DNA from: Stagonosporopsis chrysanthemi
Lineage: Eukaryota; Ascomycota; Dothideomycetes; Pleosporales; Didymellaceae
DNA: 64,000 nucleotides
NCBI GenBank assembly: GCA_022560025.1
Contig: JAFISE010000057.1
Coordinates: forward strand, 120,529 to 184,528
Reading direction: 5' to 3'
How positions within the stretch are numbered: position 1 is the stretch's first letter; every line of letters begins with the position of its first letter. The position numbers and the translations under genes are program-made. Positions 22,344 through 34,612 of the stretch are shown here, piece by piece. The notes beneath the pieces were generated by a model. That model saw only the letters and a list, made by a program, of their open reading frames with translations. It was not told the DNA's origin and did not search any database.

Positions 22344-23534
22344 TCAGTCAAGTTCAAGCCTCACCGACATACGCGCCTGTGCATGAATTGGATGGAACTC
22401 ATAACGTCTACGCTTCCAGCCCGAATCCAGTAGCAACGGTTTGAGGCCGTGATTGAAATTGAGTACACATAGAGTGGCGTTTAGAAAGGCCACGCTTGCT
22501 AGTGTCAACGAAAAGCTGGCAAAGAACAGCATCTCGTTCTTCAATATGGTATTTGACCGTGGGCTCTTAGGCACACCGTTCAAGATCAGAACACGGCTAA
22601 TCAGATATGCCATCTCGCCAAGTCAAAGCACCTGTGCACATTTGTGAGCCAAGATCTTCCTTCAATGGCTGGCTGCGGGATGTAGCATACAATAGCCGCA
22701 GTCGCTCCTAACTTATTTTCACGCTTTGTGAAGTAGATCGTCATGCCGAGTTGGATCATCAACAACGGAATGATAGCAATCGTCAACGGAAACTCTGGGA
22801 TCTCGTAGTGTAGGTTTACTAAACCATATATGACGATAAAAGCGGTAACGAAGTAGAAGTCCAGCTTCATGATGACCAGCAGAACCGTTATATGATGAGC
22901 TTACAGCGCAATGAATAAACAAAATATGCTTTACCTGATAGGTGAGATATTTTTGCCGGATCGACATACTGCCACTGATATGCCGGTAAATTGCCCACGC
23001 AAACTCACGATTGAGTCTGAATGTGAGCAGGAAGGATGATACCATGCATGCACCTATGAGGGCAATGGATACTATGAGTGCTGGCTGGACCTTCGGCCAG
23101 AAGGTTACACCGGGTTTGACGAAAGGTTTGTTGCCCATCGCATAACTAACGGCCAGACTGGCTGCAGTATCTTGCGTCTGCCCATAACGCATGATGGCAA
23201 ATACGTAAATGCCTAAGTTGAAAGCGCAGATTCCAAATAACTGGAGGTTGTTTCGCGCTCTAAGGGCGTCGAATGCCAAACATGCGAAGTAGATATTGCC
23301 GAGAACGAACACGGCGAAGTTGACTGGCACGACATGTGAGCGTGGTACCTGCCAGACGACTGGATTGATCCATGAGAAGTACCGCATAAGTACCACTCTG
23401 ACCGGCTATCAGTATGCTTGAGTTGCTCTCTGAAGATGATCTTTAGCTTACATATCAAGTATACTTGTGCCAATAGCTTGAGTGGCTGTGATTCCAAGGA
23501 ACGGCCATTCTACCCCTGTCCGAGGTTTATACAT
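22344..23534 (-). CDS. Fungal multi-pass membrane protein, unknown function
   Basis: Proposed exons on the minus strand: 23534-23452, 23397-22935, 22864-22691 and 22613-22344, about 329 residues. The start MYKPRTGVEWPFLGIT fits a family of fungal integral membrane proteins with this opening. About seven hydrophobic segments are visible (for example VPVNFAVFVLGNIYFACLAF, ALIVSIALIGACMVSSFLLT, FPLTIAIIPLLMIQLGMTIY). The first and last introns have clean GTAAGC and GTATGC donors. The second intron is uncertain: the AAG acceptor used here removes seven residues (VLLVIMK) that the family appears to keep, and the position that would keep them ends in CG rather than AG. Function unknown; predicted to be in the plasma or an internal membrane. 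The C-terminus is short and basic. Confidence 0.68.
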
Positions 23535-24089
23535 AATTCAAGCCGGTGATGGAGATGAAGAGATTGACAGTAAAGATTGAGTAAATTGAAGATACAATGT
23601 TAAATTTGGGAAACCAAGACGCATTTCTCCATTGGAAGCAGAATATGATATTGATCAATCTGAATGGCAACACCGACCGCTCACCAGAATTTTCGGCTTG
23701 TGCTCCTAGCGCGAAACGGTAGTGTTCTGCGGGCTCGTAACCCGAATATAGAAGCGTCGCTGCCATTGTACGGTAGATCTGCATGCTTTCAGTACAGAAC
23801 TGAACAACACTCACATGTCGACACTGACCGTGCTGGAGGTTGTGAGACGTTAGAGATTTGGCGGAGACCTGCGTGTTGGCAGACATTCTGGGCCAATCAG
23901 AGTCCGGCAGCTGCAGCACGTCATTCCGGAAAATCGGGGCGACCGCTCTCGCCTGCGTCTGCACGACTCCTACTCTTCTCACCACTCAGAGCAAGCGAGC
24001 ACAGCAAAATCACGATTGAAAGGCGGTCAATAAGAAGCATTGGTCAATTCGCTACTTTTGAGCTCATGCTTCACTAGACTGTAGAAAAA
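23535..24089. other. Intergenic region, no gene supported
   Basis: This lies between two minus-strand genes. Open frames at 23527-23985 (minus) and 23664-24077 (plus) overlap each other and show no domain, start context or splice signals. Confidence 0.45.
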
Positions 24090-25659
24090 TCATGCCTGCA
24101 CAGTATCCTTGCCTCCGATGGCAGGCGGGAACTCACGAGAATCTCTTGCGTCATCAGGAATCTTTCCCTCGATACTAGTCCTCGCTGCCAACTGCTCTGC
24201 AGCTCCAGGAGCGAAATCCCGGTATTCGGCACTGGTTCCAAGCCTGAATCCAAGGTAAACAGTCATGAGGAAAACAGCACAAAGCATTCCGAAGACAGTC
24301 CAGTTGCCCATAGGATAGTTCGGCCCGTCGGTACTGGGGAACAGAAATGGGGCACTGATGCCACCGCAGTTGGAGATGGCGATTGTTACACCTGTCGCGA
24401 GCGCTGTAGCCGTGGAGCCGGACACCGTAGCTGTGCGATGAGCGAGGAATGGCATGACCGCCGAGTTCGTGCAAGCTATCAAGAATACGGCGATGTAGCG
24501 ACCGATCCAATTGGTGACCAGAGCGAGGATCAAGTATCCGGAGCCGACAAGAGCAACACCAGCGAGAGCGTGACGGATGCGTTCCTTCGAGTAGTCGGAG
24601 TGGATGCAGTTGGACAGGATGATGATCAGACCAAACACGTTCGGAGGTACCGTCAGCAGTTGTGCAGTGTAGCCCTTGAAGCCGAGATTGGCGATAATGG
24701 TCGGCGAGAAGTACGAGAACGCGTTCAGGCTGTTCACCATGAAGAAGTAGCTGAGGGCGTATACCCAGAACAGAGGATCCAGGAGCGTCTGCTTGGCGAT
24801 CTTTGCGTTGAAGGTCTTGTCTTCCTTGTTCGGTGCGAAAGGACCCATTCGAGCGACTGCGAACACGCGCTCTTCCTCCGTGAGGAACTTGGCGTCTTGT
24901 GGATAGTCGGGCATCCAGACCCATACAACAACACCGAAGAGAACAGCAGGAATACCGGTCAGGACGAAAAGCCACTGCCAACCCGCCAAACCCGCCTTGC
25001 CGTTCAGGAAAGAGATACCGGTGGCCAAAAGTCCACTGAAAGCACCAGCAACAGCAACGGAACCGGCGAAGATGGCAAGTCGAGTTGCTCGTTCGGATGG
25101 CTTGTACCAGTAGCATAGGTACATGACAACGCCCGGAAAGAAACCTGCTTCTGCGACACCGAGAAAAAATCGAATAGCCAGAAGACCTCCAAAGCTCTTT
25201 ACAGCGCATGTGCAAATGGTGATGATCCCCCAGCTAATCATGATTCGACCGATCCACACCGATGGCGAGAAGTATTTCATAGCGAAGTTGCTGGGCGCTT
25301 CGAAAATGACGTACGGGACGAAGAAGACGGCCACGGCAATATTGTAACGGTTTCCAGTAAGACCAAGCTCGTTGACGATGTTGCTTGCTGGGATGTCATT
25401 GTTCAGTGTGCGGGCATTCCCAAGGTTGACCTTTCTGGCATCAGTATGTGGACCTTGTCATGAGGCGCATTAGACTCACTCTGTCAAGAAAGTTGATGAG
25501 GTACGAGATACAGATGAATGGCAGAATGCGCATATCAATCTTGCGTACAATACGCTTCTCCATGGCCTTGTCGTTCAGGTCCGGCACATATGTTGATCCA
25601 GCGGCCAGGTCGTGCTCGACATTGCCTTGGTCGGCATACTTGACATCCGTGGTGGTCAT
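24090..25659 (-). CDS. MFS transporter, anion:cation symporter (ACS, allantoate permease-like) family
   Basis: Exons on the minus strand: 25659-25480 and 25430-24090, 506 residues. The 49-nt intron (GTGAGT donor, AAAG acceptor) sits inside the conserved NFLDR-VNLGNAR motif of helix 1, the acceptor being the one that keeps this motif. The protein has an N-terminal tail of about 40 residues and hydrophobic segments consistent with 12 helices, with family motifs FFVPYVIFEAPSNFAMKY, IRFFLGVAEAGFFPGVVMYL, YWYKPSERATRLAIFAG and WQWLFVLTGIP. Members import carboxylates, vitamins or ureides by proton symport at the plasma membrane; DAL5-like and nicotinate permease-like proteins are close in type, but the substrate cannot be told here. 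The divergent 5' region of almost 2 kb may hold its control elements. Confidence 0.92.
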
Positions 25660-27624
25660 GATGGGCGTTCTCGGTCACTGCACGCGAACTCGAGTTCAGC
25701 GCAAAGAACTGCGGATGGGACAACGGTATGAACACAACATTTTCGGGCGAGCAGCCGACGCTTTTTGAATTCTACAATGCTAACTACGGAATTCCTACAT
25801 TCGACGCTTACTGAATGAAACGCTATCTTGTTGAAAGATAACATGAGATACGGCTCCCAGCGAACAATTCCAGATGACAATGTATCGGTCCTTCTGCACG
25901 TTGTTATCAGCATTGGTGTGGAGAGCAACCAATTAATGCCCGTGGGGAAAAACCTGGTCCGCTAAATGACAGTACGGGCCGACATCGGTTCACAGCCAAG
26001 CGAATCCGCCTCTGCTGCTGGCGGAAATCCAAGGCGCGAACTCGGCTCGACCCACCGGGAGTGCTGCAATTCAGTCATTTCATTCCGTCAGAAGACAAAG
26101 CATCTCCGGATGTTATCTTCAGAACGCCTTCATAACGAACGATTTCTCCCGAAACCCCCGCGTTCACATGAGGATCGAACGAGTGCTGCAACATTGATTC
26201 GTTGCCGTCCTCGTTGGCAGTGAAATTTTTCGCATCGCCTGGCAAAATGTTCACGCAGACAAACCACAACATAGATGGAACAAGTATGAGGGCAATGCAG
26301 GTGGACAGTCGCGTTGGGGTTCCGGATCTCGCACAACCATAATTTGTTTCGCAAACACCTACATCTGAACACGAGAAATAGCCTCTCAAATTTTCTCTAC
26401 CTCGTACGCCTGGCTGTATAATCCACTCGTATCGACGTTCTTTTGCTCCGACAAGGCTATTACTACTCTCGAAGCCCACCATACTCTTCCCCACAGTCGA
26501 AGTCTGAAGAATTTGTAAGAGACTGTAAGGCACTGACGAGCATTGAAGTAGCGGCTATGCTGGGCGAACAGCGCCTAGTTCCAAAACCATCACCAGGATA
26601 GATCTATTCGTCTGCGAAAAAGAGCTCCAAAAAGGTGTGGTTGATGTTGGATCTTATGGCGCGTCCTGCAGTTGGTCGTGTCTTCGTGCGCGGCCGCCCT
26701 GTCAGCCCAGCGGGTTCTAATTGTGTTCAAAAGCTCGGATTATATTGTGCAGCAAAAAGAACTTTTAAGCCATAATCATCTTGAGTTCGAGCCGGCTTTC
26801 AGACCTGATCTAGAGACAATGTGATTTCAACGAGTGATTGCAAGGCTTTGAAGTGGATGGTCTTGCCACTATATCGTACGTGCATACGAGGCACTATTCT
26901 TTGTGGTTGGCAGATTTGTTTCCTGCAAACAAACTGCCGGGGAAATTATCCTGCAAGCTCGACATGGTGAGATCGTGCGAATACATGGTGCTTGATACTG
27001 AAATGTGAAGAGACTTCACGGGAGTGCAAGCATGACAACTCGCATAGGCTTTTCATGACTGACGAGTACACAGAGTAGTGATATACATGCGTCCTATGGA
27101 ACGTAGGTCAGGATCACGCCACAACCTCATTCCTTTCGATCAGAGTCCGCCTGGTCATGTCTGACATGGCAAGGTGATGTTTTGTCAGTTGCGGGATTCA
27201 ATCGGAACTCAAGTTCGTATTGTCCAAGTGACGTTGGTGATCTATTGTCTATCTGTATTTGCACTTTAACCCTAGCTTCCTGAGCTGTCGCCATTGTCAC
27301 CATCTAACTTCACGTATCTGAGTCTTGTCTCGAGAAAATCTTTTTGTCTGACGCGGGGGACATCTTGTTTCTTTACCGTTGCTGGCCTCCTGAAGATGTA
27401 TATGAGAATTGCACTCCAAGCTCGACCGGCTTTCACTTTCCACGTAGATCTAACACTCACAGATCCGCTCTACAATACGTCACAAGGACAAACAATACAA
27501 TCCTTTCACCTCCCCCAGACGGATCGGTCCAGTCAAGACTTTGAATAAATACCTTCCAGCCCACGATCTGCCAACTCACATCCTTGCGACTCCACTATCG
27601 ATCAGCATCACAACCTTCATCAAC
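25660..27624. other. Long intergenic region, 1.97 kb
   Basis: This lies between divergent genes. The minus-strand frame 26075-26533 contains one hydrophobic stretch but no family match. No repeat or RNA gene seen. Confidence 0.45.
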
Positions 27625-28557
27625 ATGTCTTCCACCCAACACAGGCCTGCAACATCAGTCTCATCGCTCACTGCCGAACACCCTCTGGAAGCTTCATCAA
27701 TCTCCAGTACCTTTCCTGGGAACAGCCAAGACGAACACAGCACTCCTACTCCACGCCAGCCTCGGAAGCGCGGCGTAGCTAAAAAGCGAATCGTCGCACC
27801 AAAGCGCCGACTGATAGATTACGAGGCTGAAAATGCTTTTATCGTACCCGATGATGCGGAGGAGGAGACACCAGCCCCGAAGCGCATCAAGAGAGTTGCG
27901 GCGTCTAAGCCCGCAACGACCAAGTCGCAGCCAAGAGCACAAGCTATGTCGGCCCTCGATCGCGCACAGAAGGCAGAGGAGCGCCGGTTTGGAGAAGCAA
28001 AGGCAGCGAACAAGTTCGAAGCAGCTGTAAAGGAGAAAAACAAGTCCCCGAAAGCACCCGCCATCAACTCCGCCGCAGACCAGAAGATCAAATTACAGAC
28101 TTGGAGAAGCATAAGTGCCTTGCCGCCGGCACTCTCCTCTGGACGTGGGTTGGATACGGATCTAACAACCAAGAAGATGCCTTTCCAGATTCGCGCGCTA
28201 CACCAGAGCAGAATCCAAGAGACTGCTGGAGGCTCACAAGCCCACGTGGAGACGGATCCCAACGACAGTAAAGTTAAGATCATCCATCTGGCGAAGTACA
28301 CTAAGCAGATCCCGATCTTCCCAAACGTCTACACAGATCTGGACAACATCCTTGCTGTACCGCACGCATATCCTCACGTTGAGGCGGACATGGAGGCTGG
28401 AGAGTATGGGGTTCTTCGAATTCGCTGGTTCAAAGGGGGTGCGATTGAACCTGACTACAAGGAACTTTCTAAAGATGCCCTGGCTCGCTACAAGAATTCC
28501 TCTCGTTCTCGTGGCAAGACTTCCAGACCTGAGGGAGCAAGGAAGAGAAAGCACTAG
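27625..28557 (+). CDS. Basic, probably nuclear protein of unknown function, 310 residues
   Basis: A single exon; the frame upstream of 27625 has only a non-ATG opening, so this ATG is chosen. The first 150 residues are disordered and contain basic clusters typical of nuclear localisation signals (PRKRGVAKKR, APKRRLIDY, PAPKRIKRVAAS). Residues of about 150-200 are Lys/Glu/Ala-rich and probably helical. The last 110 residues look folded (KIIHLAKYTKQIPIFPNVY, LRIRWFKGGAIEPDYKEL) and end in a Lys/Arg tail, GARKRKH. No known domain is recognised. A chromatin- or ribosome-related role is possible from composition only. Confidence 0.65.
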   Translation: MSSTQHRPATSVSSLTAEHPLEASSISSTFPGNSQDEHSTPTPRQPRKRGVAKKRIVAPKRRLIDYEAENAFIVPDDAEEETPAPKRIKRVAASKPATTKSQPRAQAMSALDRAQKAEERRFGEAKAANKFEAAVKEKNKSPKAPAINSAADQKIKLQTWRSISALPPALSSGRGLDTDLTTKKMPFQIRALHQSRIQETAGGSQAHVETDPNDSKVKIIHLAKYTKQIPIFPNVYTDLDNILAVPHAYPHVEADMEAGEYGVLRIRWFKGGAIEPDYKELSKDALARYKNSSRSRGKTSRPEGARKRKH

Positions 28558-29215
28558 GTGGCAGCGGCTTGTCGTAAGTAGCTAGTCATGTGCGCAAGAA
28601 AGCATGGATTATAGCCGGCTTTGGCTGTTTCTCGATACTAGACAGAGGACCATGGAGGTAACATCCCGTTGAATCTAAATTCCTTCAATGGTCTTTTTTC
28701 CCCTAATAATCTGCACTTCCAGGCTCAAAAACACACAATTGGTACTTGTACATGAGCGTTCGTTCGACCACTATTTCATATGATGCACTCCGTGGTGTTC
28801 AGCTCATGAGTCGTGTTTTCTATTCGAAGCGCCTGTGACATGGATAAATGAGATCCATGCCGCTTGATTGCCCTTGGCGCAGTCGAGCTTCACTCAACAA
28901 GTACAGCCCACTTCGGAGAAAGCTGCCGTACTCTCTTCAATTTACCTGCTAATAATTATTCAATTGGTCTGATCTTGGTTGCAGCCGCCTTGATTATGAA
29001 GCACCTACCCATTATGATTCCATATATTGAGGATGAACTCGATGAGAACCCACACTCTGCCGCACCGGGTTCCCATAAAGACTACCCATCTCCTTTCCCT
29101 CGAGAACTCCAACCTTCGCGATTGAACTAGATGCGGAGGCTACGCTACCTGAAGCCAGTACGGCGTTTCGGTAGGCATATGAACGGCTCAAAAGACTTTG
29201 GAGAGGGTTGCTGCA
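28558..29215. other. Intergenic region
   Basis: An 88-codon frame at 28864-29130 includes one hydrophobic stretch but lacks an ATG in good context and further support. Otherwise nothing seen. Confidence 0.4.
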
Positions 29216-29755
29216 TTATGAAGCCGGCTCAAAGAACACGTGGGTGATTTTCAACGTCTTTGAATCAAAGTCACTGCGTGACAGAGAAAGTCGTTCTATG
29301 ATGCCTGACACACACGAATACTCATAGAAAGTGAGTAGGACAAGAAACATCACGCCAGGTCTTGAGAGATCGTAGTGAAGTCTCGGTCTATTGAGACATG
29401 CTTGGATGACGACAGAATGGCCCATAGCACGGCACTCGCCATACAACTCTAGATCAACCGCGAACTGTAGCGGCAATTCTGACACAGCTGAGTCACCGCA
29501 GACACAGAGTGCATCTAGTTCTGTTGGCGAGTCACCAAGGCTGTCTAAGAAGTCTCGTCCTGTTAACGATGCGGCTACAAACACTGGGACGTCAGCATAA
29601 TCCAGATCCTTGATGTCTACCGCCAGGACTGTCCATATAGCTGTGGCAGAAGACAGCGAACGACAAACATTCTGCGATGTTTGTAATTGCTTTCCAGGAA
29701 TCGATAAAAAGCTAGGCTTGGTATTGATAATATCGACCGAACAGACGATTTGCAC
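29216..29755 (-). CDS. Possible last exon of an unrecognised gene
   Basis: An open frame of 179 codons on the minus strand opens right after a possible splice acceptor (AACAG before GTGCAAATC) and has no ATG near its start, so it would be a 3' exon. Amino-acid use is protein-like (VFVAASLTGRDFLDSLGDSP, MFLVLLTFYEYSCVSGIIER), but no family is recognised. A first exon was not identified; a GTAAGT lies at about 29990-29995 on the minus strand. It may be a chance frame or a gene relic. Confidence 0.25.
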   Translation of the reverse strand: MQIVCSVDIINTKPSFLSIPGKQLQTSQNVCRSLSSATAIWTVLAVDIKDLDYADVPVFVAASLTGRDFLDSLGDSPTELDALCVCGDSAVSELPLQFAVDLELYGECRAMGHSVVIQACLNRPRLHYDLSRPGVMFLVLLTFYEYSCVSGIIERLSLSRSDFDSKTLKITHVFFEPAS

Positions 29756-30254
29756 CTGTTATTGTGAGCCGCCAACTGCGTGTTGCATGTTCATGCTGCT
29801 TTTAGCAATAGTTTAGCATATTGAAATTCACCGCTAATCGGCGAAAGACACCAAATGAAAGAACGATACAGATTGATTGAACCCCAAAAGGGCAGCATTG
29901 AGAAAGCTTGGTCAGCGTGCTACAGTCCCCAGAGATGGTGTCTGCAATCTAAACAGTAGGCAATGAATAAACAGGACGGAAAACTTGTACTTACTAAGTC
30001 TTACAACGAATGCTGGTACATCGTGAATGCCTCACTCCAGCGTTGAGGTGAAAAGTGGATTGGACATCGACCTGTTGAATATCCTGTTGTTTCACTCCAT
30101 GATTGGCGTGAAGGTGAATGGTCCTGTCTGTCAAAATGGGGGGCCTCATCACTGTATCTGCCCTTCTTCCAGTTCTTCCCTCCTGGTCAGCTGTTTCCAC
30201 TGATACGCAACCCGCGCCCTTGTTAGCATCATCCGCAGGCTCTCAACGCTCACG
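29756..30254. other. Intergenic region
   Basis: This lies upstream of the 30255 gene. It may hold the first exon of the possible minus-strand gene, but none could be fixed. Short frames in it are unsupported. Confidence 0.4.
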
Positions 30255-31724
30255 ATGTCCCAGAATCCTCACCATCGCCAAAGTACAGCCGAGGAGGTAG
30301 CTGACCAACTAAGGCGTGCGCAGGAAGACCTCGATGCTTTCAAAACGGAGATCTGCAGAGGTGCTGGCACGTCCACCCCATCAGCCGGAGCAAAGCAAAC
30401 CCTGATCGCGCTCGAAGAAGAGATAGTACAGGACCCACCATCTCCCACCGACTACCACTCAACCTACATATCTCACAAGCAAGAAATCAACGCCTGGTAC
30501 GACTTACAGCACACCCAACGTCTCGGCCTCTCTGAGTACGCCAAAGCCATACACAGCACCGACCCATGGTTCGTCAAAGTCGACTCATGGATGACCAACA
30601 CCGGCCGCTCGGGCTCAGTGAGCAAGAAACTCGACAACAAAGGCACGGCTGTGAAGAAAAGTCCACCCACCCCTCCACCCCGGCGCGACCGCGTCAAGTA
30701 CTCCGGCGATCTAGTCCTTATCCCCGATTGCCCGTTCGATCAGCTTTCAGATTTCGAGACAATGCCAAATGGCCAATATCCTTGCGGACATATTGATCGC
30801 AAACCACCATTGGCGTGCTGCGTGCAGGGATTGTCGTGGGAAAAGAAGGTGATGGCGATTCAGAGGACTGTGGCGGCTTGGAAGGGTAAGGTCGAGCGGT
30901 TGATCGATGAGGGGAAGTTGAGTCGGAGGCATAAGACATGGGAAGGTTGGACGAACATGGAGCTGAGGAGAAAGTATCAGCCGAAGGTGGGTCGAGCGCG
31001 GAGTACGGGGGTGGCAAGGGCTGTTGTGATTCGCACAGAGGTATGACCGCAATCTGAGCGGAAGCGTCCGGACTCTGTGGGCGATCACTCGACTCAAGCT
31101 CCTCGGCAAGCCTACCAGTATGCACCACGCCCAGGCTTTGCACGCGGCTTTGAGCCCAACCCCCCAGCGACGGTTCTACAGCAACCTGAAGACGATGGAT
31201 CTCGTCCATCACCGGTACAGCACCGAAATGGCTTGAGCGATGCAAAAGTGAATCTATCCGAACTAGCTGAGGACGGTGGACCACAAGCTGTTGCCACTAC
31301 ATCGTTCAATGTCTGGAATCACGAGAGCAGAGATGGCAAGCTGGACCGTATACTAAGTACGGACACTTTCGGAGCGGCAGAGGCAGTACCACAGTCGACG
31401 ATATCAGCGCGATCTGGAGTTACTCACCTGAGTTCGTTGCAGGAGATGCCGACTACAGCTATTCAGGTCGGGGATGGCGAGCTGCGACACCTGCTTTGGG
31501 AGGTCTACCAAACAGACGTGCCGATGCTGAAGGGTGCTGCAGAAGACGAGCAGCTGTTGAGCAATATGATTGAAGATCTCGAGCGGACTGGGAGCGGTAC
31601 TGCAAATTCTTCGCGAGCAATGGCACAGACGATGAGCAGGCGCAAGCTGAGGCGCTGCTGGCTTCTTGCTGGAGCGACTCCGGTCCCTAGACTCAACTTC
31701 GATAAGCTGATCAGCGATGCGTGA
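30255..31724 (+). CDS. Hypothetical protein, probably two exons, 463 residues
   Basis: Proposed exons: 30255-31040 and 31119-31724. The first frame ends two codons past a GTATGA donor; the intron to the CCTACCAG acceptor is 78 nt and keeps frame. The N-terminal half has a short helical region (TAEEVADQLRRAQEDLDAF), a likely folded block (HKQEINAWYDLQHTQRLGLS, STDPWFVKVDSWMTNTGR) and a Pro-rich basic stretch (KKSPPTPPPRRDRVKYS). The second exon encodes a disordered region and a helical end (ELRHLLWEVYQTDVPMLKGA). No family is recognised. If the intron call is wrong, the first exon alone would encode 263 residues ending VIRTEV, and the rest would be a separate gene without a good ATG. Confidence 0.5.
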
Positions 31725-32994
31725 TAGGTTCGAACTACACAATTCGACTTAGCAATCATTCACAAAGCGTGATGTAAGCCAGTAACGTGGCTTTCATAAC
31801 ATCCAGAATATTCGGCTGGACAGAGCAGCCGAGCATTTAGGAAGTTAGCAGAGTAGCCACTTTGGAGGCAAAGGCAATGATGCAGGAAGACAATCAGAGC
31901 CTCATCATTGTGGATACAAACACATGACGTCCCACCATTTGACCACCCCTGCCAATGCAACGTGGACCAGGGCCCGCATCACAGCGTGGGAACAACTGGC
32001 CCAGACCTGGTGGCGGACATGGGATAGTTGCTGACACTGCCGGCGCGAAGGATCGTTTTCGGCATTCCCACGTGTTTCGAGGCAGGATTGACTCCCACCG
32101 TGCAGCCGCGTCATCATAGCCCGCTGTGAACTACCCAGAAAGGGCGCCGATACCGGTGAGTGCCTAGATGTGCATAGATGTGATGTATAGTTGGACCGAC
32201 ATTGTCGCGAGTACTGCCTCACAAGTCGGGCGAGAGACGATCGCCAGGAAACAGCATTCAAAATCAATAGTTTAGCTGGTCATAGCTAAGCAAGGAGGTG
32301 AGGTTGGTCGTTGATAGAAGGCCCCGACGCTCCCCACATGGCGTTCTCTAGCGAGGAGGCCCATGCACATGCGCCATCTGATGTCGTGCAATGCTCTATC
32401 CGTCATCCCGCATCATATCTCAACCTTGTCACCTGCATCTTGACCCTCTTCTTGATAGACACTGCACGAGCATCTGATAGACAGCGTGCAGTATTGCGAC
32501 ATCCTCCTATCTATTGCGCATCCTCTCACTCGCCAGCACATACGGACCAGCACATACGGAACCGCCCCGATCCGTCATCGACCCCAAGCGTGCCACTGCC
32601 CGATATCGCATCGGCTGTCAGCTCTGCTCTGTGCGCGCACCCAAAAGAGAAGGTATCCGGTACATGTGAGATTGTCGAGTACGGTTCCATCGCGCATAGC
32701 GGCCTATCAACAGCGTTTTAAATCCAAGCTGCACGGGAGCTAGGCGCAATTGGAAGGTGCCACTGCGAGCAGCTGCCGAGAACAGCGACCAAGCCCAACA
32801 CGCGGTGCTGCCGACACTCTGCGTTACCACGTACCAAGCCACCTGCGCTTGCGTTGTATTTGAGGTCGCGCGAATAGGATCGGGGATCGCGACGAAACGG
32901 AAGATTTCAAGCGCGCTGGTGTGGGGAAGCTGGGCTTATAGCAGAGACCACTTTGCCTCCCAGATTTGGTTTTGATCAACGACTCTACCTCCAT
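31725..32994. other. Intergenic region, 1.27 kb
   Basis: A direct repeat of 14 bases occurs at 32533-32560. The 136-codon frame at 32311-32721 is not supported. The F-box gene promoter presumably lies at the right end. Confidence 0.45.
32533..32560 (+). repeat. 14-bp direct repeat, two copies
   Basis: CCAGCACATACGGA is present twice head to tail, in sequence without a gene. Confidence 0.85.
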
Positions 32995-34612
32995 ATGCGC
33001 AGCCTCCACAGCAGTAGGTACGATTTGGAAGCTGGAATGGATCCTTCGCCGCCACCAACGTCTCTCTTGGATTTGCCTGCTGAGATCATCCAGCATATCC
33101 TCAGTTTTATCTCCCTTTCAGATCTACTCACTGTCAGTCTGGTCAACCAAGCACTGAATGATCATGCGCAACAAGACACACTATGGCATCCTTTCGTGCA
33201 AGAGCAGGTTCCGGGGTACGATGTACCCAAGCCAAAGGACCAGTCATGGAAAGAGCTCTTCCAGCAACACCACCCGTACTGGTTCCTGGCCAAAAACAAG
33301 CTCTGGTTCGCCGACACCGCGCATACCGGTAAGCTTCTAGTCGCACGCTACGACCACCGTATCAACGCAATTGAAGCCTACGCCCTGGTCGCCGAGCGCA
33401 AGCAGCCCGTGATGCAAACCTGGGCATGGAACCCCGAAGCCATCATCCATACCTTCCAACCGAAGGTCAAACTAGACTTGGTCTCGCCAACTATTCGCCT
33501 GAATGGGACCTCGTATGAAGGTGTTCGTCGCAACCGCCTGCAGCACGAAATACACATGGACGTGCACCATACCACGCCACTTGCATCAGCTGGTATCCAC
33601 TCGCAGCTGATGCTGACCCGGCCGTGGCCTCGGGACATTATCACAAACGTAACCCCAGTGTGGCCGCCTCTGATACTCCCCAGTCAGGAACGCACCCGCA
33701 ATGACGCATCACCTTCCAACTTTCGTCACACAGCCAGCAAACCGGGCCGCATGCACGAGCTAAATACGTCCACGTTCCGGATACGCAAGTGGATGGAATT
33801 TGCCTCGCGGGCAAATGGACTCTCGATGCGGATCGGAGAGGACATCACAACCTTCGCCACACTGCCTGCCGCGTGCTACACGCCAACGCCACAAAAGCCT
33901 TGGCAGGGGATTTGGGTCGGCGACTACGCCGGCCATGGTTGCGAGTTTCTGCTCATCACGCAGCCAGATTCGCCGCGCCCGCTGCCAGAAAGGGCGGAGT
34001 GGGCGATGCGTGCCAGGGAGAGGGAAGGCAGCGTGAGTTCGGCGGGCAGCTGGAGCACAGCGCCCACAGATTCGCACTCATCCTCATCCTCCGAGAACGA
34101 GGATGAGAGCCACTTCGAAACAGCGGACGATCTGGAAGACAGCGTTGCCACGCTCCAGGGCGCTGACATCGCTGCGGACTATGACATGCTGGAAGACTCC
34201 TACGACATGGTCGACGGCGATCCGCAGCCTGCCGAAGAGGATCCCATCTACCGCGGGCGTATCGAGGCAATCAAGTTGACCGGTGACCCTAACATCCCCC
34301 GTGGCGAATATACTTTCATCGCGCCGGACATCGGTCCGAACGGCCTAATCCGCGTTGCTACAGAGGACATGTTCAAGGGCGCGCGCATTGTGAAGAGCGT
34401 GGGACACATCGCTGCCCGGGGCTTTAGGGAGGGTATGTATCCGAGGACTGGAGGCGGGTTGTTGTGTGATGAGAAACTAACAGACGGCAGACACCTACAT
34501 GACGTCGCAACTCCTGCTTATATCGAATGACCGGCTCGCGCAGTATTGGGAGACTTTTGGACACGTTTCGTTCTACGAGCGTGTTGATATTGATGAGTTT
34601 ACACGAGTTTGA
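32995..34612 (+). CDS. F-box protein, FBXO31-like
   Basis: Exons: 32995-34432 and 34491-34612, 519 residues. The intron (GTATGT donor, CTAAC branch, CAG acceptor) replaces a wrong 33-codon tail with DTYMTSQLLLISNDRLAQYW...GHVSFYERVDIDEF, matching the end of related fungal proteins. The F-box is at about residues 22-65 (LLDLPAEIIQHILSFISLSD), followed by WHPFVQEQVPGYDVPKPKDQ and, in the C-terminal half, WQGIWVGDYAGHGCEFLLI, like the substrate-binding beta fold of FBXO31. An acidic, Ser-rich insert lies near residues 360-420. It is expected to be the substrate receptor of an SCF ubiquitin ligase, binding Skp1 through the F-box. A second in-frame ATG at 33037 (MDPSPPPTSLLDLP) is an alternative start giving 505 residues. 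Confidence 0.87.

Noticed and set aside
26075..26533. 152-codon minus-strand frame with a hydrophobic stretch
   Set aside because: No family match and only one weak feature in a 2-kb intergenic region; could be chance.
32311..32721. 136-codon open frame before the F-box gene
   Set aside because: Low-complexity, repeat-containing sequence without domain or gene-structure support.
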